This document shows, one piece after another, positions 54,277-61,621 of a stretch of 64,000 bases of DNA; position 1 is the stretch's first letter; each line of letters opens with the position of its first letter. Under the pieces are notes generated by a model. The model worked only from the letters and a program-made list of their open reading frames with translations. It ran no database searches and was not told where the DNA came from. The translations under genes were made by a program, and so were the position numbers. Source of the stretch: Flavobacterium ammoniigenes (GTDB lineage Bacteria > Bacteroidota > Bacteroidia > Flavobacteriales > Flavobacteriaceae); the NCBI RefSeq assembly GCF_020886055.1, contig NZ_AP025184.1, forward strand, positions 1-64,000. The letters are read 5' to 3'.

Positions 54277-54876
54277 ATGCTCTCTCTTAATTTCTCATCA
54301 TTTCTTTTGGAAGTTGGAACCGACGAAGCAGGTCGCGGCTGTATCGCAGGCCCTGTTACTGCTGCCGCTGTAATTTTACCTGCTCATTTTGAAAATTCAA
54401 TTTTGAATGACAGTAAACAATTGACAGAAAAAGCGAGAGAAAAATTACGCCCCATTATAGAAGAACAAGCCGTTTCATTTGCCGTTACACATTTAGAACC
54501 AATCATTATTGATGAAATCAATATTTTAAATGCTTCAATCAAAGCCATGCAGGAGAGCATTTTGAAATTGAATCCAAAACCAGAATACATTATAGTTGAT
54601 GGGAATCGGTTTAAACCTGTTTTAGATATTCCGTACAGTTGTATTATCAAAGGAGATGCTAAATTTATGTGTATTGCTGCGGCTTCTGTTTTAGCAAAAA
54701 CCTACCGAGACGAGTACATGAACAAAATTCACGAAGAATTTCCCATGTACAATTGGAAACAAAACAAAGGCTACCCTACTCAAGAACACCGAGAGGCTAT
54801 TCGTAAATATGGGGTAACCAAATACCACCGTATGAGTTTTAGATTGTTGCCTGAGCAATTAAAATTAGATATTTAA
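54277..54876 (+). CDS. rnhB: Ribonuclease HII
   Basis: RNase HII removes misincorporated ribonucleotides and RNA primers from DNA-RNA hybrids. The 199-residue protein has the N-terminal [20 protein letters not shown] with the catalytic Asp-Glu, then [15 protein letters not shown], the metal-binding Asp in YIIVDGN, and [21 protein letters not shown]. It ends [12 protein letters not shown]. Length is normal. It is convergent with lipB, with 19 nt between the stops and no obvious terminator. Confidence 0.95.
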   Translation: MLSLNFSSFLLEVGTDEAGRGCIAGPVTAAAVILPAHFENSILNDSKQLTEKAREKLRPIIEEQAVSFAVTHLEPIIIDEINILNASIKAMQESILKLNPKPEYIIVDGNRFKPVLDIPYSCIIKGDAKFMCIAAASVLAKTYRDEYMNKIHEEFPMYNWKQNKGYPTQEHREAIRKYGVTKYHRMSFRLLPEQLKLDI

Positions 54877-54895
54877 TCCGATCAGCAATTTCGAA

Positions 54896-55606
54896 TTACA
54901 AATCGCCGTTCACGAATTCCGATTCAAACAATGAAGCAAAATGATGCAGAATTTTAGCTTTCACTTCGTTTTCATCCAATTTTTCAACTCCCAATTCTAC
55001 ATGTAAAGAAGTCACTGCTTTGCCACGAATTCCACAAGGAATGATATTGTCAAAATAACCCAAATCGGCATTGACGTTTAAGGCAAAACCATGCATGGTA
55101 ACCCAACGCGAAGCACGCACTCCCATGGCGCAAATTTTTCGAGCAAAAGGGGTTCCAACGCCCAACCAAACTCCCGTTTCTCCATCACTTCGACCACAAG
55201 TCAAACCGTATTCGGCTAGCGTTAGTATAATGGCTTCTTCCAATAATCGCAAATATTTATGAATATCGGTAAAAAAATTTTCTAAGTCTAAGATAGGATA
55301 ACCCACAATTTGTCCAGGACCGTGATAGGTAATATCTCCTCCTCGATTGATTTTATAAAAGGTGGCGCCTTTGGCCTCCAATTGTTTTTCAGAAAGCAAC
55401 AAATTACTCAAATCGCCACTTTTTCCTAAAGTATACACATGCGGATGTTCTACAAAAAGGAAATAATTGGGTGTAGGTAAACAAGTTTCGTCTTTTCTAT
55501 TTTGGATTTTCAAATCGACAATTCCTTTGAACAATTCTTCTTGGTATTCCCAAGTAGCTTTGTAATCCTTGTTGCCTAAATCGTATAATTGGATTTGTTT
55601 GTTCAT
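54896..55606 (-). CDS. lipB: Octanoyl-[ACP]:protein octanoyltransferase (LipB)
   Basis: LipB transfers octanoate from acyl carrier protein to lipoyl domains, the first step of lipoate synthesis. The 236-residue protein has NRGGDITYHGPGQIVGYPILDL near residue 85, the Lys in FARKICAMGVRASRWVTMHG and the acyl-binding Cys in DNIIPCGIRGKAVTS, all as in LipB. Length is slightly above the E. coli enzyme (213) because of a longer N-terminus. A -7 element lies upstream. LipA is not in the window. Confidence 0.95.
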   Translation of the reverse strand: MNKQIQLYDLGNKDYKATWEYQEELFKGIVDLKIQNRKDETCLPTPNYFLFVEHPHVYTLGKSGDLSNLLLSEKQLEAKGATFYKINRGGDITYHGPGQIVGYPILDLENFFTDIHKYLRLLEEAIILTLAEYGLTCGRSDGETGVWLGVGTPFARKICAMGVRASRWVTMHGFALNVNADLGYFDNIIPCGIRGKAVTSLHVELGVEKLDENEVKAKILHHFASLFESEFVNGDL

Positions 55607-55660
55607 TTGTCATTGCGAGGAACGAACTCATTTTAAATCGTTCCTTTTTATATTGCGAGC

Positions 55661-55668
55661 CAAAGGTA
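55661..55668 (-). promoter_or_regulatory. Putative lipB promoter (-7)
   Basis: The minus strand reads TACCTTTG, 54 bp before the lipB ATG. A TTTG at 55686-55683 is only 14 bp upstream, shorter than usual. Confidence 0.4.
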
Positions 55669-55697
55669 CAAAGTTTTGAAAACAAATTCGTCATTTC

Positions 55698-55764
55698 TAG
55701 CCCTGATGGAAGCGACATCCTTTTAACGCTTCCCAAGCGTTAAAAGATACAGCGTACAGCAGGA
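55698..55764 (+). ncRNA. Structured 67-nt element, copy 2
   Basis: It has the same length and nearly the same flanks as copy 1 (23174-23240): TAGCCCTGATGG at the start and ACAGCAGGA at the end. The internal hairpin is a 12-bp perfect stem, CTTTTAACGCTT / AAGCGTTAAAAG with a CCC loop, unrelated in sequence to that of copy 1. It lies between the lipB and lysS promoters, oriented like lysS and outside both leaders. Confidence 0.62.
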
Positions 55765-55830
55765 CCCAACGAGATAAAAAACAAAAAGTGCTGCTTCTGA
55801 AAAAACTGAGATGTTTTTCAAATTTTGAAA

Positions 55831-55860
55831 TTGCTACGTTTTCAAATTTAACTATCTTTG
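55831..55860 (+). promoter_or_regulatory. Promoter of lysS
   Basis: TTG (55831-55833), a 19-bp spacer and TATCTTTG (55853-55860) match the consensus fully; the ATG follows 21 bp later. Confidence 0.7.
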
Positions 55861-55881
55861 CGCTCTTAAAATCCGAATACA

Positions 55882-57591
55882 ATGGCATTATCCGAACAAG
55901 AAATTTTACGTAGAGAAGCACTTACCGAATTACGCAATTTAGGTATTGAGCCGTATCCAGCAGCCGAGTTTACCACCACCGCTTATTCGAGCGAAATCCT
56001 AGCTAACTTCGAGAAATACGAAGGTAAGGAAGTGATTTTAGCGGGTCGATTGATGGGAAAACGCATCATGGGAAAGGCGTCGTTTGCCGAATTGAAGGAT
56101 TCTGAAGGACGTATTCAAGTTTATGTTTCGAGAGATGACATTTCGGATGATGAAGAAAAAACCATGTACAATGTGGTTTTCAAAAAACTATTGGACATTG
56201 GTGATTTCATTGGGATTCGCGGAACGGTTTTTAAAACACAGGTGGGCGAAATCTCGGTTCATGTATACGGTTTAACGGTTTTGGCGAAAGCCTTAAAACC
56301 ACTTCCTGTAGTGAAAATGGATGCCGATGGAAAAATCCACGATGCCTTTGCCGATCCAGAACAAAGATACCGTCGTCGTTATGTAGATTTAACGGTGAAC
56401 GACCATGTGAAAGATACGTTTATCAAAAGAACTAAATTGTTCAACGCCATGCGTTCGTTTTTTAACGACAAAGGATATTTGGAGGTAGAAACACCCGTTT
56501 TACAACCGATTCCGGGTGGAGCTGCAGCGCGACCATTTATCACGCACCACAACTCGCTTGACATTCCGCTATACATGCGTATTGCCAATGAGTTGTACTT
56601 AAAAAGATTGATTGTAGGTGGATTTGAAGGAGTGTATGAGTTCTCTAAAAACTTCCGTAACGAAGGAATGGACAGAACCCACAACCCAGAATTTACCGCT
56701 ATGGAAATATATGTAGCCTACAAAGACTACAACTGGATGATGAACTTTACCGAAAACTTGTTAGAGCATTGCGCTATTGGAGTGAACGGTACTAGTGAAG
56801 TGACTTTTGGCGAACATAAAATCAATTTCAAAGCGCCCTATGCCAGAGTCACCATGACCGATGCGATCAAACAGTTTACAGGTTTTGATATTTCGGGAAA
56901 ATCAGAATCGGAATTGTTTGCTGCTGCTAAAGGCATGGGAATTGACGTAGACGAAACCATGGGGAAAGGAAAATTGATTGACGAAATTTTTGGCGCTAAA
57001 TGCGAAGGAAATTACATTCAGCCAACTTTTATCACCGATTATCCAAAAGAAATGAGTCCACTTTGTAAACAACACCGTGACAATCCAGAACTGACAGAAC
57101 GTTTTGAATTGATGGTGTGCGGAAAAGAGGTGGCCAATGCCTACTCGGAATTGAATGACCCAATAGATCAAAGAGAGCGTTTTGAAGACCAAATGCGTTT
57201 GGCCGAAAAAGGTGATGATGAAGCCAATGGGGTGATCGATGAGGATTTTTTACGAGCTTTGGAATACGGAATGCCACCCACTTCTGGATTGGGAATTGGA
57301 ATGGACCGATTGATGATGTTCTTGACAAATAATGCCTCTATTCAAGAAGTGTTGTTCTTCCCGCAAATGCGTCCGGAGAAAAAACAAGTTCAAATTGAAT
57401 TAACAGAAGAAGAAAAATTAATCGTTGATTTATTGAAAGCAAACAACAACCAAATGGATTTGGCTGCATTGAAAGCCAAATCGGAATTGAGCGGTAAAAA
57501 ATGGGATGCTGCCACCAAAGGCTTGTCTCAAAACAAACTTATCAAAGTAAGTGTGGCTGGCGAGAGTAAAATAATGGAATTGATTGGATAA
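55882..57591 (+). CDS. lysS: Lysine--tRNA ligase (class II)
   Basis: This enzyme charges tRNA-Lys. The 569-residue protein has the N-terminal OB-fold anticodon domain (VILAGRLMGKRIMGKASFAE), motif 2 FRNEGMDRTHNPEFT near residue 255 and motif 3 GLGIGMDRLMMF near 470, and the normal class II end FFPQMRPE near 497. About 65 further residues follow, beginning LTEEEKLIVDLLKAN, absent from the 505-residue E. coli enzyme. This extension looks like a small helical or winged-helix unit. It is monocistronic with a strong promoter and terminator. Confidence 0.96.
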   Translation: MALSEQEILRREALTELRNLGIEPYPAAEFTTTAYSSEILANFEKYEGKEVILAGRLMGKRIMGKASFAELKDSEGRIQVYVSRDDISDDEEKTMYNVVFKKLLDIGDFIGIRGTVFKTQVGEISVHVYGLTVLAKALKPLPVVKMDADGKIHDAFADPEQRYRRRYVDLTVNDHVKDTFIKRTKLFNAMRSFFNDKGYLEVETPVLQPIPGGAAARPFITHHNSLDIPLYMRIANELYLKRLIVGGFEGVYEFSKNFRNEGMDRTHNPEFTAMEIYVAYKDYNWMMNFTENLLEHCAIGVNGTSEVTFGEHKINFKAPYARVTMTDAIKQFTGFDISGKSESELFAAAKGMGIDVDETMGKGKLIDEIFGAKCEGNYIQPTFITDYPKEMSPLCKQHRDNPELTERFELMVCGKEVANAYSELNDPIDQRERFEDQMRLAEKGDDEANGVIDEDFLRALEYGMPPTSGLGIGMDRLMMFLTNNASIQEVLFFPQMRPEKKQVQIELTEEEKLIVDLLKANNNQMDLAALKAKSELSGKKWDAATKGLSQNKLIKVSVAGESKIMELIG

Positions 57592-57610
57592 ATTAATTTC
57601 GAAATGATAA

Positions 57611-57640
57611 AAAAAGGAGCTTCAATTGAGGCTCCTTTTT
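57611..57640 (+). terminator. Bidirectional terminator between lysS and the barrel gene
   Basis: A 10-bp stem AAAAAGGAGC / GCTCCTTTTT (57611-57620 and 57631-57640) has a self-complementary TCAATTGA core in the loop. Confidence 0.9.
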
Positions 57641-57645
57641 TGGTT

Positions 57646-58599
57646 TTACAACGAATAATTCAGATTAAAGCTCCAACGACAATTGGCTTCTACATTACCT
57701 CCAGTTAAATTTTGCTTAATAGGCAACATGACATTGGCTCCAAAAGAAAAAGCATTACGCCCCACTTCAAAACCTACTTTACCAAATAATGCATTGCCTG
57801 ACGTTTTATTCAATTGGATTCCGTATTGGTAATTGCTTTCGTAATTTTCTCCTGCAATTCCAATTTGAGGAGCAAAGGAGTACGCATCCTTTTCATTCAA
57901 ATAGAAGAAAGTAGCAGCATAATTCAATTGATTTCCAAAACGGTAATTTTTCTGATTTTCGGTTTTAATCACGTAATTCAATAGCGTGTTGAGTCCGAAT
58001 TGTTTTCTTCTAATTATATATTCGGTTGCCAAAAGATAATCCCAACTCCCCGTTCCTACTTGAAAACTCGGATTGACATTCCCAGAATTAGCTTGGTTGA
58101 ATTTGCCTGATGGCATTTTTACACCACCGCCCATTTGTAAGGTATGTACCAAAAAAGTACTGTCTTTATGTGTTTGATACAATCGATACATCGCTAAAAG
58201 TGTAATATCTCCAACACCATTAATCGCTTGATCTCCTGTAGCCGTGGCTCTGTTGTGCGAATGATATGGAAATAAAACCGAAAGCTGCACATTTTCCTTT
58301 ACGGGAATTCGAGCCCAAACTTGAGTAGTATTGAAATTTTCTTTGTACCAAAGTGAATTACTATACAAGCCATCTGTCGATTGGTATTGCTGATTAAAAT
58401 AGCGAATGCCGACGAAGTTAGAATTCAACATCGATGCAAATCCCATACTTCCACCACTAGCCGAGCAACCGCAAGCATCACAATCATCTTCCAAAAAATG
58501 ATGAAATTGAGTAAACGGATTTTTGAATTGTAAACTGTCTTTTTCGGTGGCATTAGCTAATTGAAAAACTAATACTAGTACTAATGTTATTTTCTTCAT
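57646..58599 (-). CDS. Predicted outer-membrane beta-barrel with N-terminal Cys cluster
   Basis: The 317-residue protein has a signal peptide (MKKITLVLVLVFQLANA). A mature N-terminus follows with an acidic Cys cluster, EDDCDACGCSASGGS (Cys40, Cys43, Cys45). Amphipathic beta-strand repeats follow, ending CRWSFNLNYSL, as expected for an outer-membrane barrel. It resembles the transporter-like barrels related to the phenol-degradation MetA family, but I am not sure of the family. It starts 11 nt after the di-heme peroxidase gene, so it is the last gene of the putative copper operon. The CxxCxC cluster could bind a metal such as copper. Function unknown. Confidence 0.7.
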   Translation of the reverse strand: MKKITLVLVLVFQLANATEKDSLQFKNPFTQFHHFLEDDCDACGCSASGGSMGFASMLNSNFVGIRYFNQQYQSTDGLYSNSLWYKENFNTTQVWARIPVKENVQLSVLFPYHSHNRATATGDQAINGVGDITLLAMYRLYQTHKDSTFLVHTLQMGGGVKMPSGKFNQANSGNVNPSFQVGTGSWDYLLATEYIIRRKQFGLNTLLNYVIKTENQKNYRFGNQLNYAATFFYLNEKDAYSFAPQIGIAGENYESNYQYGIQLNKTSGNALFGKVGFEVGRNAFSFGANVMLPIKQNLTGGNVEANCRWSFNLNYSL

Positions 58600-58610
58600 T
58601 TTACAATAAT

Positions 58611-59651
58611 TTAATATTCAGAAAAACGTTTATCGGTTAAATACTGCGTATCCGTTAGGGTTTTCAAAAAAGCTATTAATTGTGATTTCTCTGATGCAGT
58701 TAATGCAATTCCTAACATTCCATTTCTTTTTAAAATAGGATCCAATGTCGCAGAATTTTCGACCCCTGAACTGTAATGATCTAAAACTGCTTCTAAAGTA
58801 TACAAACGACCATCATGCATGTACGGAGCAGTTTTTTCCACATTACGCAAACTTGGCACTTTAAATTTATGCAAGTCCTGAGCTAATTGACTAACACGAA
58901 AACGTCCGACATCATTAATTAAAGGATTAACAGGTAACCCATTATTTCGAAACGAATTGTCGGTAAATAAATCGGTTGCGTGACAGCTGGCACATTTTTT
59001 ATTAAAAACAGTATATCCATCTAATTCTTGTTGAGATAAAGTTCCACCTGCTTCATTGCGTCGGTATTTATCAAAACGAGAATTGGACGAAGTCACCATC
59101 AACATGAATTGACCTAGGGCTTTCAGCATATTTTCCGAATTGATTTGACCATCTGTAAACGCCAATTGAAACATTTTTTGATATTCGGCATCTCCTTTCA
59201 TCATAGCAATTGCTTTGCTAAAATCACCGTTCATTTCTATTGGGCTTGTAAACGGAATAATCGGTTGTAAATCCAAATGTGTCGTTGCTCCGTCATACAT
59301 AAAACTCGTTTGATAGCCTAAGTTCTGGATCGAAGGTGTATTTCTGGTTCCAATAGCATCATTTACCCCATGACTAAGTGAATGTCCGTGATGTGTAAAA
59401 GCATCCTCTTGTATGTGACAAAACCCACACGAAACTATTCCATCAGATGCCAAACGTCCTTCATAAAATAGTTTTTTGCCTAGTTCAAATCCTTTTTGCG
59501 TAGGAGGATTATTTGCTAAATCATACGCTAATGGAGGAAAATTAGAAGGTAACTTGAATTCCAATGGAATGTTTTGGTACACATCATCTTGATCATTGGA
59601 ACAACTCCACAACAATGGTAAAATGAGTAACAATAAAAAATTTGTTTTCAT
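58611..59651 (-). CDS. Di-heme cytochrome c peroxidase/MauG-family lipoprotein, MbnH-like
   Basis: The 346-residue protein has a lipoprotein signal (LPLLWSCSN, Cys17). Two c-type heme sites are visible, CGFCH (75-79) and CASCH (220-224), and the C-terminal TAPYMHDGRLYTLEAV carries the Met/His region usual in bacterial peroxidases. Family members either reduce peroxide or, like MauG and MbnH, oxidise a tryptophan of a partner. The gene lies directly after an MbnP-like gene (53 nt), matching the MbnH-MbnP pairing in which MbnH converts a Trp of MbnP to kynurenine. That specific activity is inferred from context. Confidence 0.88.
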   Translation of the reverse strand: MKTNFLLLLILPLLWSCSNDQDDVYQNIPLEFKLPSNFPPLAYDLANNPPTQKGFELGKKLFYEGRLASDGIVSCGFCHIQEDAFTHHGHSLSHGVNDAIGTRNTPSIQNLGYQTSFMYDGATTHLDLQPIIPFTSPIEMNGDFSKAIAMMKGDAEYQKMFQLAFTDGQINSENMLKALGQFMLMVTSSNSRFDKYRRNEAGGTLSQQELDGYTVFNKKCASCHATDLFTDNSFRNNGLPVNPLINDVGRFRVSQLAQDLHKFKVPSLRNVEKTAPYMHDGRLYTLEAVLDHYSSGVENSATLDPILKRNGMLGIALTASEKSQLIAFLKTLTDTQYLTDKRFSEY

Positions 59652-59704
59652 TTTCTAAGATTTTTAAAGCGGTCAGCTAGACACCAACCGCTTTGAGATT
59701 AAAT

Positions 59705-60499
59705 TTAGTCGTTATGTACGTGTTCTACACTAAACATAGTAGGAAGATTTGAAGTAATTAAAGGTAATTTATCACCACTCATAATCATTGCTCCCATTCC
59801 CATTCCATTACTTGCTGTTAAACTAATTTTATTAGTTCCATTTAGCACTTTTGAAATATCAGCCATAATATGGACTTGTGGAGTAATAGTAGTTCTTACC
59901 AATGCATTTGTTGGCAAATTCAATGTAACAGTGGTGTAGTTGTAATCTGTTCCTGTTTGTCCTGTATGTACCATAAAACTAGTCGCCGTAGTTACTGTTG
60001 ACGAAGTAAAAGTTCCTTCGAAAGCTAAAAACTTATATCCTGCCGACCATGACCACATCATACCAGCAGTTTGTGCTAATGCTAAAAAATCACCTTGACC
60101 CGTGGCTCCTATATTAAATTGGGCTTGATCCACTCCAATTCCAAAACTTACTTTAGTATAATTTGCTGCAGGAATATTTGGAAGATTTAATAAAGCACTT
60201 GCTGCAGTAGCCTCATCCACAATAAAATAACTCTGAGATTTTGGCAATGTAAATGTTGTTCCATCTGCTTTTGTCAATACAATATTGCTTACAATATATT
60301 TTAGCTTATTTATCTTGACTACTTCACCATTAGAATTAGTATATGGTGTATTAAAAGCTAAATTATTAGCATTGTACACATTGTCAAATTCTAATTTTAA
60401 GTTTCCATTTCCTGAAATAACTTCATCATCATTAGAACAAGAGAATAAACTGATTGCGATTACAACAACCGCTGCGATTTTTTTTAATTGAAATTTCAT
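59705..60499 (-). CDS. MbnP-like copper-binding lipoprotein
   Basis: The 264-residue protein has a lipobox (ISLFSCSND, Cys21) and an all-beta body: LKLEFDNVYN, KLKYIVSNIVL, NYTKVSFGIGVDQ and KFLAFEG. This is the pattern of the MbnP family. Its only two tryptophans, Trp149 and Trp151 in GMMWSWSAGYK, fall in the family's conserved WxW region. In methanotroph MbnP a kynurenine made from Trp contributes to copper binding. Met- and His-rich segments near the C-terminus (NGMGMGAMIMS, VEHVHND) would also suit copper. A TonB-independent periplasmic or surface copper role is inferred. Confidence 0.85.
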   Translation of the reverse strand: MKFQLKKIAAVVVIAISLFSCSNDDEVISGNGNLKLEFDNVYNANNLAFNTPYTNSNGEVVKINKLKYIVSNIVLTKADGTTFTLPKSQSYFIVDEATAASALLNLPNIPAANYTKVSFGIGVDQAQFNIGATGQGDFLALAQTAGMMWSWSAGYKFLAFEGTFTSSTVTTATSFMVHTGQTGTDYNYTTVTLNLPTNALVRTTITPQVHIMADISKVLNGTNKISLTASNGMGMGAMIMSGDKLPLITSNLPTMFSVEHVHND

Positions 60500-60581
60500 T
60501 TCTTAAATTTTATGTAAATAATAAATAGTATCAGTCTGCTTTTCATTTAGATAATTCTAAAAAAAAAGCACACCAATTTTA

Positions 60582-60602
60582 TATTCGTTTGTATAACGAA
60601 TA
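60582..60602. promoter_or_regulatory. Dyad upstream of the MbnP-like gene
   Basis: TATTCGTT (60582-60589) and AACGAATA (60595-60602) form a perfect 8-bp inverted repeat around a 5-bp centre, about 83 bp before the MbnP ATG and inside the 130-bp gap after the Cys-rich gene. It is an operator candidate; it could also be a weak hairpin in a polycistronic mRNA. Confidence 0.4.
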
Positions 60603-60629
60603 CAGGGCAAACACATTGCCAACTATAAT

Positions 60630-61004
60630 TTAAGAAAGGATTGTGGGGGGATGAAAAACCGAATTGGTTATCAAATAGGAATAAAAATCCAAATAAGTAG
60701 ATCGATTTTTGGGTTGTTTAGAACATCCGCATGACACCAGTTTATAAGAGCCAACTTCATTAAAAAACAACACTTCTTGTATTGGTGAAAAAGATTTTTT
60801 GTCGGAAGATTTTGGATTTTCTGTCTCAGCCGCTTTAGCTAATTCTTTCATCAAATGACATTTTCCGTTACATTGTAGTTTGGGTTTGTCTTTGTTTTCA
60901 CAAAGCACTTTGCTAATGTATTCATAGTTAATAACATAATCTACAACCGGAAGAATTGGCTTTAGAAACAAGGCGATAACTAGTATGAATAGGATGTTTT
61001 TCAC
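60630..61004 (-). CDS. Small Cys-rich membrane-anchored protein of the MbnP/MbnH operon
   Basis: This unrecognised 124-residue protein has an N-terminal hydrophobic segment (ILFILVIALFLKPILPVV), either signal or anchor. A first metal-site-like motif follows: Cys35, then CNGKCHLM (Cys45, Cys49, His50, Met52). The middle is Lys/Ser-rich and a second motif is SCGCS (Cys92, Cys94). The CxxxCH with nearby Met recalls copper chaperones of the SCO type but without that fold. It heads the operon with MbnP-, MbnH- and barrel genes. The start is GTG 61004, with TACTTTTG ending only 5 bp upstream. A copper-delivery role is inferred. Confidence 0.65.
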   Translation of the reverse strand: MKNILFILVIALFLKPILPVVDYVINYEYISKVLCENKDKPKLQCNGKCHLMKELAKAAETENPKSSDKKSFSPIQEVLFFNEVGSYKLVSCGCSKQPKNRSTYLDFYSYLITNSVFHPPTILS

Positions 61005-61008
61005 CTTG

Positions 61009-61016
61009 CAAAAGTA
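61009..61016 (-). promoter_or_regulatory. -7-like element abutting the Cys-rich gene
   Basis: The minus strand reads TACTTTTG, a perfect TAnnTTTG, but it ends only 4 bp before the GTG start codon. If used, the mRNA would be nearly leaderless. No -33 element is found. Confidence 0.35.
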
Positions 61017-61144
61017 AGTAATACTTGTGTTTTTAAAAAATTATAACTTTAAAAATAGTAATTCTAAATACTAAACTTATGTTAAGAATTAAACCTTATC
61101 AATAGCCTTAGGTCTTACCCTGCAGTAACTTAAAAATTAAAATC

Positions 61145-61576
61145 ATGAAAAAAGTATGTATTGTTGCCCTATTAGTAATTGGACTAAGTAGTTTTGCCCA
61201 GGAAAGAAAAGAAAGACACCCCAAAGGAGAAATCGAACAAATGACTCTGGAACAACGCAATCAATTGCACCTTAAAAAAATGACCTTGGATTTGGATCTC
61301 AATGCCAAACAACAAGAACAAGTTGGCAAATTAATGACGGAGCAAATGGCTAAAATAGAGAAAATGAAAGCCGAACACAAAGCCAAAATGGAAGAAGCAA
61401 AAGCGCTTCGTTTTGAGATGAAAAATAAAATGCTCGACGAGCAAATTGAATTGAAAAACAAAATGAAAAGCATTTTATCCGCTGACCAATTTGCCAAATG
61501 GGAATTGAGAAAAGACAGAAACAACAAGCGAATGGGCGAAAAAAGAAAATTACACAAAGAACATCAAAGGGATTAA
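61145..61576 (+). CDS. Spy/CpxP-like periplasmic helical protein
   Basis: The 143-residue protein has a signal peptide (MKKVCIVALLVIGLSSFAQ). Its mature part is highly charged and all-helical, rich in Lys, Glu, Met and Gln (LNAKQQEQVGKLMTEQMAKIEKM, ILSADQFAKWELRKD). The LTxxQ-like elements TLEQRNQLHLKKM and LSADQFAKW resemble the Spy/CpxP/CnrX group of periplasmic chaperones and metal sensors. Its position beside the putative copper operon, on the opposite strand, makes a metal- or envelope-stress role plausible, not proven. A terminator follows the stop. Confidence 0.62.
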   Translation: MKKVCIVALLVIGLSSFAQERKERHPKGEIEQMTLEQRNQLHLKKMTLDLDLNAKQQEQVGKLMTEQMAKIEKMKAEHKAKMEEAKALRFEMKNKMLDEQIELKNKMKSILSADQFAKWELRKDRNNKRMGEKRKLHKEHQRD

Positions 61577-61584
61577 TTCAAACA

Positions 61585-61611
61585 AAAACTTCCGGTTATA
61601 CCGGAAGTTTT
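61585..61611 (+). terminator. Bidirectional terminator between the Spy-like and hemL genes
   Basis: A 12-bp perfect stem AAAACTTCCGGT / ACCGGAAGTTTT with a TAT loop is followed by T. hemL, convergent, ends 11 bp further on. Confidence 0.9.
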
Positions 61612-61621
61612 TTATTTTAAT

